A stretch of DNA of 64,000 nucleotides from Phoma sp. XZ068 (taxonomy: Eukaryota; Ascomycota; Dothideomycetes; Pleosporales; Didymellaceae), in assembly GCA_004835665.1 (NCBI GenBank), contig RBKR01000017.1, positions 744,001 through 808,000 of the forward strand, given 5' to 3'. The notes below the pieces were generated by a model. It was not told the origin of the DNA. It searched no databases and was given only the letters and a program-made list of their open reading frames with translations. Both the position numbers and the translations under genes were made by a program. This document shows positions 35,259 to 44,466 of this stretch, one piece after another; the first letter of the stretch is position 1; every line of letters starts with the position of its first letter.

Positions 35259-36507
35259 GATGAGGTCGTGTGTCCGGTTTCCTCTTCGAAAAGCAAAAGG
35301 GCAACAGGAGGAAAGGCACGGCGATGGCTGGGTGCGCAAGGGGGAGGCAGACAAGCAGGCGTCTCAACGGGCTCGGGGGCTTAGCACATTTTAAACAGAC
35401 CCGTCCAGCTAGTAGCATGTCCGTGTCGGGGCGAGATTGCGCTTGGCGGAAGCCGTCAGCCCTTTCGCGGCGTCGATGCGCAACCGAAGACCCGTTGTTA
35501 AGCTCAATTAAGCTGCTCAGTGGTACCTTGGCCCAGCGAAAGGGGCGAATGAGATGAGCCGCTGAGCCCGGACCCGTGAAGAACGACGTGGGTCCTGGAT
35601 CTCTCGGGAGGGGCCCAGCACTGCCAAACATGATTCATTTGCGACCGCATGAACCGCATCCCTCTATGCAATTGCGCCGTCATTTCCGCGAGCAACAGAA
35701 AGAAAGACACTGCAATGCGCACCTACAGGTAGCCTCCGACAGCGCTGATGTTGGGACAAGTGGCTATGTTGGGAGGGAACGTGAGTGGCAAAGGGTCTTT
35801 GAAAAAGCCGCCGTTCGTAAACTTTGTCGAATCAGGGAGGGGAGTCGGAAGCAATTTCCCCGGACATTTTGTACTCCGTATCAGCGCTCGCAAATTTGCA
35901 ACTCCACTGCAAAACGGCTGCCACAATACCACGGCCCTGAGTCGGGCGGCTTTGCGGCTTGAAATCCTACGACAGGCTGTGTGCGCTGCAACATGGGCTT
36001 TTCGCGGCGCAGCATGGCCATTCAATCTGCATGGTGATCTGCAAGCCGCCGGGTAGGCCTGCACCGTACCGACATGCCTGTTCTAGCGCGTGCCAGTGTA
36101 TTGTTTGGAGGCCTTTGAATATCAGCGTTGTGAGTTTGCACGCTCCAGTCAAGATATTTGTCGGACGATTCCTGCAGTACCAAGACTAATGCGAAGGATG
36201 TCGCGCTTCGCCGATACATGTCTCCAAAGCGCTCGCAGCAGCTATTGAAGTCGCGCATCCCTTGCGTATCCGTTGCAGTTCCCTTGCATCATGTAAACAA
36301 GGGCATGTGCATGGTAAACATGTGTTTGACTGACGTGCATTAGCAGTTCCACAGCCGTCAGGTTAGGAAAAGAATTCTATTGAGGTACATTCTACGTCAG
36401 ACATTTGTATCGATTTGCTCTTCGCAGACAAACAACCACGCCGAAGGCAAAATAATCGTATCATCTCATCTCGCAGCATCTCATCCTGTAAACCAAGGTT
36501 TATCGGT
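35259..36507. other. intergenic region, 1.2 kb
   Basis: Upstream flank of the glycosyltransferase and downstream flank of the next minus-strand gene. Frames of 60-194 codons on both strands overlap one another without motifs. The longest (35047-35631, minus strand) only extends the glycosyltransferase region in another frame. Confidence 0.45.
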
Positions 36508-37596
36508 TTACGACTCATTCGCCCATCCCCCCAACAAACCCGGCGCAAAATTCGTCATGTAACACACATCCATCTCATTCATCCGCCTCTGCACCCCTTC
36601 CTCCCAATTCCCCACTATAGCATCAAAATCATCAACATCCTCCATATCCTCATCATCCACATCATCCTCCGCAGTCAATTCCTTCTCAGCCCCACCTTCC
36701 TCGTCGAGATCATCCATGTCGAATATCTCCTCGTCGAACAGCGAGTCCGCTCGCTCGTCTTTTCCGTTCATGATGCCCTCGAACCCGTGATCGAGAAATT
36801 CGGGGACGGAGAAGTGGTCGAGTAGTTCTGAGAGCGCTGAGCCCAGCGATGAGGGCGCTGATGAGTCGTCTGTGGTTGCATACCAGTTGTTGAAGAGCGC
36901 GTCGTCTTCGACATCTAGGGCATCGAATGTTGGCGTGAAGATATGGTCGTGTGCGGTCTGACCGGCTAGGTCGCGTTCAGGTGAGGTGTCGGATGTTACG
37001 ATCTCCAGGGTGCCTTTGGATTGGGTGTGGAGTTGGGAAGTGAGGCCGGGCGCGAACCAGACTCTAGTCAGCGAGATGCGGGTTGATTTCGCGACGCCTG
37101 CTGATAGAATATGTTGCAGCGCGACGGTGAGCGGATGTGACGCGTGGAGAACGCAGTCATCTACCCTGTGTGATAGGATGCTGGATGTATTTGAGATGAG
37201 GTTGATGGTGAGGGTGTGCAGTGTTGTGCCAATGTTTGCCAGCGCTGCGAGTCGTTGCTCAACCTCTCCCAACACGAAGGGATTAACGTGTACGTTGATG
37301 GTGAGGTGCCTGAGATACTTCAAGTATCTATCCGGAATAGGCGGGAGGATAGTTGCGCCTGGTGAAGTCGTAGAGACAGTCGAGTCTGCCTGAAAGTACG
37401 CCGCAGCAGGAAGGGAGATGGTAAAAGCGTTATTCTGATAAAAGTACGACGCCGCCTCCTCATAGACAGAGGAGGAAGTAGTCACCATCCCGAGCTTAAC
37501 GATATATCTTTCAAAATTACCAGCGGCAGTGCCAGTCAAAAGCTTGCCGTAGATAATATTCCGTATCTCAGCAGGAAGGTCGGTGAACGACGCCAT
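36508..37596 (-). CDS. F-box-like protein with acidic C-terminal tail
   Basis: Intronless frame of 362 residues. It begins MASFTDLPAEIRNIIYGKLL, the typical fungal 'LPxEIRxxIY' start of F-box-like/2EXR-type proteins. It continues with VTTSSSVYEEAASYFYQNNAF and YLKYLRHLTINV, a pattern repeated in a large fungal family of unknown function. Residues about 300-335 are a strongly acidic Asp/Glu tract (DMDDLDEEGG, then EDDVDDEDMEDVDD), followed by a short conserved-looking end. The N-terminal motif may bind Skp1 in a ubiquitin ligase, but this has not been shown for most of the family. Start and stop are unambiguous. The gene has no evident functional link to its neighbours. Confidence 0.75.
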   Translation of the reverse strand: MASFTDLPAEIRNIIYGKLLTGTAAGNFERYIVKLGMVTTSSSVYEEAASYFYQNNAFTISLPAAAYFQADSTVSTTSPGATILPPIPDRYLKYLRHLTINVHVNPFVLGEVEQRLAALANIGTTLHTLTINLISNTSSILSHRVDDCVLHASHPLTVALQHILSAGVAKSTRISLTRVWFAPGLTSQLHTQSKGTLEIVTSDTSPERDLAGQTAHDHIFTPTFDALDVEDDALFNNWYATTDDSSAPSSLGSALSELLDHFSVPEFLDHGFEGIMNGKDERADSLFDEEIFDMDDLDEEGGAEKELTAEDDVDDEDMEDVDDFDAIVGNWEEGVQRRMNEMDVCYMTNFAPGLLGGWANES

Positions 37597-38684
37597 GATG
37601 GCAGTGATAACGTTTGTGTGTAACAGAAAGTCGTAGCAGCCTAGACCGGGAATCGAAAAAAGAGTCGGTGCGATGTCGAAAGCAGGAGGGAAGGAAAGGC
37701 GGTGCCGTATATGTAGGCGGCAACAGTCTGTGCCAGATCAACTCGGGGCGCGCGCAATAATCAAATCAGATCACCTCTCGCGCGCAATACCCAAATCGCA
37801 AATACGCGAATTCGTCTCCGTCAACCCCTTAGTAAATCATAAATCAAAGAACAAAAATACTGAATACTGCTGCACTCTGCGGTACCATATAAGCGACCCA
37901 AACCCCAAAACCGCAGACAGAGGACTAACCAACCTCTGACTCAACCGATTGGCGCAGCACACACACCGGTCCCAATGCAGGCATGCGGATACTCGTGACT
38001 ACGCGTTGTCACCGCGCATCACCCGACTAGACGGGTGAGTTGAGTCTGTTGACGCGGCGGGGTGCGCGGGTGCCTTGCCTCAGGCAGAAGGTCTGGTGCG
38101 TGGACACTTAATCGACCAATGGGGGATTGCGGCGTTGGGATTTGTTAGGGCAGGGAAGGTGCTGGAAGGTGGGTGTGATGTTATGTGGGTGACTTGTTAT
38201 TTGATCCTTCGGCTTCGGTGCAGCCTTTGGTGCGGTGGAGGAATACCTAGATGGGTGGACATCATGGTGTCAATCAACTGCGCCGCCTGCGGAGGATGCA
38301 TGGCTTGATGTTAGCCTGAGGTTGAGGCTCCGTGGCTTTCGGTTTAATTCTCGAATCACGGCGATCAATTCGGACGTTTTTTTATTGGGTGTCGTACTAG
38401 AAGTATTCATTGTTTGGGTAGACTAGGGTATAGCCGGGACTAACTCTTTTCGTCCATTGTCATTCACACCTTTCTACACATCAGTCACAGCAGTCACGCA
38501 TCTCGGTGTTTCAGGATCAAATCAGTGTTAACGGATATATGCTATGACTCATAGATCGCAATAGGCGGCCTCAAGCACTGCCTTTTGCACGTCACGATTG
38601 GCGTGACTCACAGCCAATCAGAACTCGATGGTGCATGTGGCGCTGAAACTACATGTTATTCCGGCTCCTTCGTCGCTTGAGGGA
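37597..38684. other. intergenic region, 1.1 kb
   Basis: Promoter of the F-box-like gene and 3' flank of the amidase. Small frames only (up to 88 codons), none convincing. Confidence 0.5.
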
Positions 38685-40484
38685 CTACTTCCCAACAATA
38701 TCCGAAAGCTCGATAGTCGGCTGGATGTAAGGCTTCACTTTTGTCCTAATGTTGGTTCGCTGTTCATACGCATACGCGAATCCGATCAGGCTCTCCTCAC
38801 TCCAATGTTTGCCGGCGAAAGCAAGGCCGAATGGAATGTTGGGTGCAGTGGCATTGAGGTCACCTCTTTCATTGGTGACGACCGTGGTGTTGCTGGGGTA
38901 TGCGCCCAATGGCACAGTGACAAGGGGTGCCCCGATGATGGCCGAGATACTCGATGCTGTGCGCGTTGGGAGGACCACGGCATCGAGGTTGTAGGTTTCA
39001 AGTGCGCCGAGAAGACCGCCGGGTCCGCCCAAGAAGAGGTTCTCCTGATATGCAGCCCAGAACTGTGCATCTGTGTTTGTAAAGTTTCGAGAAAGAGCCG
39101 AGTCCCAGACAAGAGTGTCGCGACTAGGGTACTCTTCGAGAGGAAAAGTCCGCGTGAAGTTTCGGACTTCCTCCAAGTCGGTGACATCATTGGGGTTGTA
39201 TGTCAATTGTGCAAGGTATGAGGCGAGGTTTGGTGGGAAATCGCCTGAGAGTACGGTATCTTCGCCCGTAGAGTTGAGGTACTGATCGTACGCTGTGTAG
39301 TTTGTGTTGTCTACGATGATGGCACCCGCTTGTTTGAGCACTGCAATGGCAGAGTCGAATGCGTCGAAGATCGGCGCTGAGACGTTGGTCCGGGTGCCGA
39401 TTGCGTTGCGGGGAATGCCGATGCGCTTGCCAACCAGAGCATCCAGCTTGCAGGCTGCGATGTAGTTTGGAGGGGTGACATTGTATGAGTTCGAAGCCCA
39501 TGGAATGGCAGATGTGTAGTTGTCGTACTGATCCGGCCCGGCAATTGCTTGCAGAATGTAGGCGGCATCTTTCACGGTGCGGGCCATGGGTCCAACAGTA
39601 TCCTGGTGCTCTGAGATGGGAATGACGAGAGCCCTGCTGGTCAGACCAACCTGATGAATCGTTAGCGTCGACTTCATTTTGTAACTTGATGATTCTTACA
39701 GTAGGTTTGATGCCTACGATGTTATTCATTTGACTTGGTGATACGATGCTGCCGTCAGTCTCGGTGCCCAGAGTGCCAAATGCCAGCCCCAGGCTGGCTG
39801 ACACACCACTACCACTGCTGCTACCGCTAGGATCTTGACCTGGATAATAAGCACCATATGTCTGGCCGCCGTATGCAGACCAGCCGTTAGATGAGCGTGC
39901 GGAGCGGAAGTTGGCCCACTGCGAGAGGTTGCTCTTGCCGAGTAGGATGGCACCTGCAGCACGGAGTTTGGCAGCAACAGTAGCATCACGAGGGACTTTG
40001 GCCCCGAGCAATGAGAAGGATCCTGCGGTGTTATTCATCGCGTCGGCGGTGGCAATGTTGTTCTTGATGAGGATAGGAAGACCGTGAAGAGGGCTGAACG
40101 CGGTCAGTGGTGCTCGCAAATGTTGATCAGACATGACCTACCCGCGGATCTTTCCACATGAGCGCTCCTGATCCAACTCCTTCGCGATTGTCCAGGCATC
40201 TGGGTTGATCTCAGTGACCATGTGAAGGGTCGAGTTGACTTCAAGGATGCGTCCCACGTACGCCTGGGTCAAAGTTAGTATTGTCAGTCCCGTCCAGAAT
40301 CTTCGTTGCTCACCTGCACCAAGTCAAGACTGGTGAAGTCGCCCGCCTCGAGCCCAGCAATCAACTCATCTGCTGTAGCATCTAATAGTGCAGGTAGTAC
40401 TGGAGGTGTTGCATACTGCGCAACGACACTGGTCCAGGGCGCAAAGGCCACAAAGACCGTCGCAATAAACCAAGCTGAGACCAT
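38685..40484 (-). CDS. secreted amidase-signature hydrolase
   Basis: Four exons (40484-40314, 40263-40142, 40093-39700, 39650-38685) give 550 residues; all three 49-50 nt introns keep phase. A signal peptide (MVSAWFIATVFVAFAPWTSV) is present. The Ser-cisSer-Lys triad of the amidase signature family is visible: Lys108 in ILIKNNIAT, cis-Ser189 in PSGSSSGS, and nucleophile Ser213 in GTETDGSIVSP, 24 residues after the cis-Ser as usual. MNNIVGIKPT and the DTVGPMARTVKD block follow. The family hydrolyses amides or small esters. Secreted fungal members have poorly known substrates. Many Asn-x-Ser/Thr sites in the second half (NYT, NVT, NVS, NYT, NFT) suggest glycosylation, in keeping with secretion. 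Confidence 0.9.
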
Positions 40485-41315
40485 GATGCCGACCGTGTAA
40501 TGGCCACCTGCTCGAGGAAGAAAATACCTAGTGCTTGGGTAGAAGCCGGTAACTTTTTAGTGTCAACAGCGCAACGTTCTTATAGTCGTTGTCGCTGACA
40601 CTGCACGTTAGTCGTCATGCAAGGATGTGGTGGGATAGCTTCCTCGGGAAGTAGCGAGCCCGGAGATATGTCGATTTACGCGATAAGGACGGGAAGAGGT
40701 GTTGCTTAGGGTTTCTGACGTTAATGTTCGCGCATATGCGCATGGTACCCTTTCGGCCGGTTATGCTTGTCACTGTGCGACGCAGGCCGTTGTTGTGATA
40801 TGCATCGAAACTCTCGCGTTACCTTGCTCTGACAGGATGCACAACAGACCTACAGGCACAACAGTATTGCGTTGGCTGAATGTCTTGCGTTGCTGTGGTG
40901 TCAGTCAGATCTTACAGCTTGGTGGTTCATCGATGCTGGGTGTGTTGCTAGCCAGAACAGGAAGGTGCGAGGAGCTTGACGTTGGAGATCAACATGCGGC
41001 AGCTCCAACATTGGTTGCTGAATGCGGGTACGTATCGATATGACAGGCTGCATTTCGATGATGTCGATATCCACTATTTGATGGAAGACTGCTGATAGTG
41101 ACCTGCCCAATGTGGTGAAATGTTAGTTGTGAAAGGTGCAGACGCAAGACCACTGCATGCACCAACATGTATGTAAGCGAGAATTTGTAATGCTTTTTCG
41201 TGGGTAGTTGATACCCATGTCTATAGTTTATGTCGTGATACTCATTAGCGAAGCTTGTACTCCTCGCTCGCTCAGCCAGTCGTCCTCGCTCGCTCAGTCA
41301 GTACTCCTCAGTCGC
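40485..41315. other. intergenic region
   Basis: 830 bp upstream of the amidase and downstream of the MTA phosphorylase. The plus-strand frame 40699-41043 (114 codons) has no motif. The right end holds a 22-nt tandem repeat, listed separately. Confidence 0.5.
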
Positions 41316-41326
41316 TCAGTCAAAGT
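41261..41326. repeat. 22-nt tandem repeat, three copies, reaching the MTA phosphorylase stop codon
   Basis: Three head-to-tail units of about 22 nt start at 41261, 41283 and 41305, each built on TCCTCgCTCGCTCAGtCAG. Units 1 and 2 differ at about three positions; unit 3 is more diverged. The last unit overlaps the stop codon (41316-41318) and last codons of the MTA phosphorylase on the minus strand, so the array lies in its 3' UTR. Confidence 0.75.
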
Positions 41327-42411
41327 AGCCGGGGAAGAGCCACTGCAGTTTCTTCTCAGTCTCCTGCCCCCGGGCTTCCTTCTTGGTCATGGAGCCAGCG
41401 AACTTTGTCTGCTGCTCCAGGTGCTTGCCCTGCACATGCTGAGCGTGCTCCTCCTTGGTGAGCTCGTTCAACACGGCACCGACAAAGCGCCTGGCGTTGT
41501 CTGCATTGGCCCTCATGTGTCCCATGACCATCTCCACGTTGACGTCCTCGCCCTCGGCGCCCCTCCAGCAGTCGTAGTCGGTGGCCATGCAGATCATCTG
41601 GTAGGCAATCTCAGCCTCGCGGGCCAGCTTGGCCTCGGGCAGAGCCGACATGTTGATGACGGTGCCGCCCCAGCTGCGGTACATGTTGGACTCGGCGCGG
41701 GTGCTGAACTGCGGGCCCTCCATGCAGATGATGGTACCCTTGTCGTGCAGGGTGACGCCCTCGCCCTCCAGGCTGTGGCCGCACTTGCGCACGATCTCGG
41801 CCAGCTTGGTGTCAAAGGGGTCGCCGAAGCCGACGTGGCCGACCATGCCTTTCTCGAAGTAGGTGAAGGGGCGGATGCCCTTGGTGCGGTCGATGATCTG
41901 GTCGGGGACTACAAAGTCGCGCGGGCGGACCTCCTCCTGCAGCGAGCCGACGGCGGAGAAGGCGATGATGGTGCGCACGCCGAGGTGGCGCAGGGCGGCG
42001 ATGTTGGCCTGGTTCTTGACCTCATGGGGCGCGAGCTCGTGGGAGAGGCCGTGGCGCGAGAGGAAGGCAACAGGCACGGCCTTGCCGGTCGAGGGCGACG
42101 GGTGGTGCAGGATGCTGATGGGCGACGACGGCTTGCCCCACGGCGTGTCGACGTCGAGCGTCGCGGCGAGGGAGAAGCCAGGCAGCGACTGGATGCCCGT
42201 GCCGCCAATGACGGCGATGTGGACGGGCGCTGCGGGCGCGTTAGCTGGCGGTGCGCGGGGTGGGCATGGGGGCTTGGGGCAGGCGCGTACCGTCGTAGGT
42301 GCTGGGGACGCCGGCCATTTTGCGGTAGGGGATGGAGATGCTGCGCGAGACGGCACGGGGCACGATACGAGGGGAAGGAGCGCTGAGGAGAGGCCTGACG
42401 CGTTGCAACAT
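41316..42411 (-). CDS. S-methyl-5'-thioadenosine phosphorylase
   Basis: Two exons (42411-42291 and 42229-41316) give 344 residues; the GC-rich 61-nt intron joins STYDG|APVHIAVIGG in phase. The enzyme splits methylthioadenosine, the by-product of polyamine synthesis, into adenine and methylthioribose-1-phosphate, the first step of methionine salvage. Phosphate-binding IGGTGIQSLPGF, FLSRHG, the substrate-binding MEGPQFSTRAES and a final MATDYDCW block mark it as the MTAP branch of the nucleoside phosphorylase superfamily. The 31 residues before Met32 (MLQRVRPLLS..., Arg/Ser-rich, no acidic residues) look like a mitochondrial presequence. Starting at Met32 (MAGVPSTYDG) would give the usual cytosolic length. 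Both starts are possible. Confidence 0.93.
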
Positions 42412-42620
42412 TCACTCGCGCATCTCAAAACATTTTCTGCCCGAGGAGGGGCAGCTCCATCCGAATCGCAGACCCTGATGGCGTCACCGCCCAATCAAAT
42501 GCGTGCTCGATGATCGACAGTCCAGCATGTCTTCGACATGTCGACTATCGCCCTTCGCACACCAATCTACATGTGCTGTGACAACTCTCCAGTCGACATC
42601 TGTCCCCAAACTCGAACACA

Positions 42621-43481
42621 ATGCTCGCTGAGGAATCGTGGGGCTACAACCCTGGCTTCTCACAGAATACGCAAACTCGATCCATGTGGCAGGACCTGAT
42701 TGAACTGTATAGCGACTGTCAGTTGACACGCACCGCAGAAGACAAATTCGCTGCTTTCGCCGGTATTGCGAGGTATTTTGCAACTATACCCAAGGCATTT
42801 CGTAAACAACCATACATCGCTGGCCTGTTTTTGTCCGAGATGCCAGAGGCTTTGGTGTGGTTGATCAAGTCTCCTGATGCAATACAGCAATCGCGTCCCA
42901 GAGTCCCCGCCCACATCTACAGGGCTCCAAGTTGGAGCTGGGCGGCCACTGATGCGCCAATCGGGCATAGCCGATCTTACGCTCTTGCTGAAGAAACTCA
43001 AGTCGAAACAGGTTTTCACTACCTTGCGACTGTTGTCGACCATTACGTTGGCTTGAACACTGATCCTTATGGCCAAATTACGTACGCTGATCTTGTTTTG
43101 AAGGTTCTTCTCATCCCACTCTCGTGGACAGGAGATAACATAGACAACCATGTCGCCACGTGCAAAATCGGAGAGTTGGAACACCAGACGGTAAGGCCTG
43201 TGTTCACATTCGACAGTCGGGATGACTATGAATCCGAGTCGCCCGTGTACTTCATACCCATCACCTATTGGCGAACGGATGGGCCTGATGAGGTCACCCA
43301 TACCTTTATGTGTATCATAGTACGCGCCACCGAGCGGACTCAGGCCCCCATGTCCAAAGCTGCTAGCGACATAAGAGAAGGGTTGGCAAGTTACATGAGA
43401 GTAGGCACAGGGCGCATGATGGGCAGAGAAGCCACAGAGGCTCTTTGGGCTTGCCGCAGGCAGAATATCCTTCTTCTGTAA
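42621..43481 (+). pseudogene. HET-type incompatibility protein, C-terminal fragment lacking the HET domain
   Basis: Open frame of 286 residues with the conserved region that follows the HET domain in many fungal heterokaryon-incompatibility-like proteins. It reads W..LIELYSDCQLTRTAEDKFAAFAGIAR, then PYIAGLFLSEMPEALVWLI, then RAPSWSWAATDAPI. The HET domain itself should lie immediately upstream. Instead the frame starts at 42621, only 210 bp from the divergent MTA phosphorylase start, and no HET motif can be found there in any frame. The body has no internal stop, so loss of the 5' part may be recent, or the fragment could be expressed as a short protein. A minus-strand frame of similar length (42660-43526) is its shadow. 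Confidence 0.72.
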
Positions 43482-43657
43482 ACGTGCAGAATTTCGGATG
43501 TAACAGCCCAGTGGTTCAGCAAGCATAGACTAGCTTTCATCTCCAGTATGTACAATTTCTTTCCCTTGGCAAATCATGAGTTATATACAGATGATCATGA
43601 CTTCTGCGCCCCAGTCACCACCTCCATCACAGTTCGCCTACTTCCATCACCCCTGAC

Positions 43658-44466
43658 TTAGCAGCTGTTCGTGAATCCCTGGGTCGTACAGTATGTCCCA
43701 TCAGGTCCCGAACCAAGCTTCGTAGAGCTCCCACTGCCCTTGACAACGCCCTTGTACCGATCGCAGCTCTTATTGTTGCTCTGGCAGGAATTCACAATCT
43801 TACACGTATCGCCATAGTTCGTATTGATCCCGCACAACACCCCGCCATCCCTCGCCGTCACACCTTCGACAATGATATTGCGCGGCCCACCGTTAGCAGT
43901 GCAGTCTCCACACGAACGAATCACCTTCCCGTAGTCCTCAGCGTAGAAGTTCTTGATACTGACGGTGCCACGACCATTGAACTGGAAAATCTTATCCTCG
44001 GCACCTATCACACATAAGCCCTTATCATCACGTACACAGCAAACGGAATGGCAGTAAGTGAATACGCACCTCTAGCTCCCCCACCAATAACATACGACGT
44101 ATTCCCCGCCCCCTGCTTAAACGTCGCCGCATCCTCACACACATCCTCCCACCACACATTCTCCAGCGTGCAGGCGCCCCGGCAATGAATCCCCTCTGCC
44201 TGCGCCTTGGACAGAATCACGTTCTTGATGGTCGCACCGTGCTCCGCGATGAACATGGCGGCTGCTTCGTCTGTCTCCGTCTGGTCCTGGCATGTGTCTG
44301 GGGAGCGGCTGTAGCGCACCATTTTGCCGTCGAAGGTTGTGCCGGCGGGGATTAGCTTTGCGGTGGGGAGGGCGGTGGAGGATGCGGGGGTGGGGAAGGC
44401 GGTTGCGGTTGGGGCGGCGAGGGTGGTGGTTAGGAGGGTGGTGAGGGCGAGGAGGGTGGGCTTCAT
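43658..44466 (-). CDS. secreted pectate lyase, family PL3 (copy 2)
   Basis: Two exons (44466-44070 and 44004-43658) give 247 residues; the 65-nt intron joins GGGARG|AEDKIF in phase. A signal peptide (MKPTLLALTTLLTTTLAAP) is followed by an Ala/Thr/Pro-rich spacer. PL3 features match copy 1 at 22449-23322: a GIHCRGACTLENVWW block, then EDVCEDAATF, CGDCTANG and multiple Cys ending in GFTNSC. The two copies are diverged (different intron number and many substitutions), so they are old paralogues, not a recent duplication. The product cleaves polygalacturonate by beta-elimination. TATAAA on the minus strand (44548-44543) lies 77 bp upstream. Confidence 0.92.

Noticed and set aside
41208..42386. 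392-codon plus-strand frame over the MTA phosphorylase
   Set aside because: It is the antisense shadow of a GC-rich, well-recognised gene; the translation is Ala/Gly/Val/His-rich with no family.
42660..43526. 288-codon minus-strand frame over the HET fragment
   Set aside because: The opposite strand carries recognisable HET-protein motifs; this frame has none.
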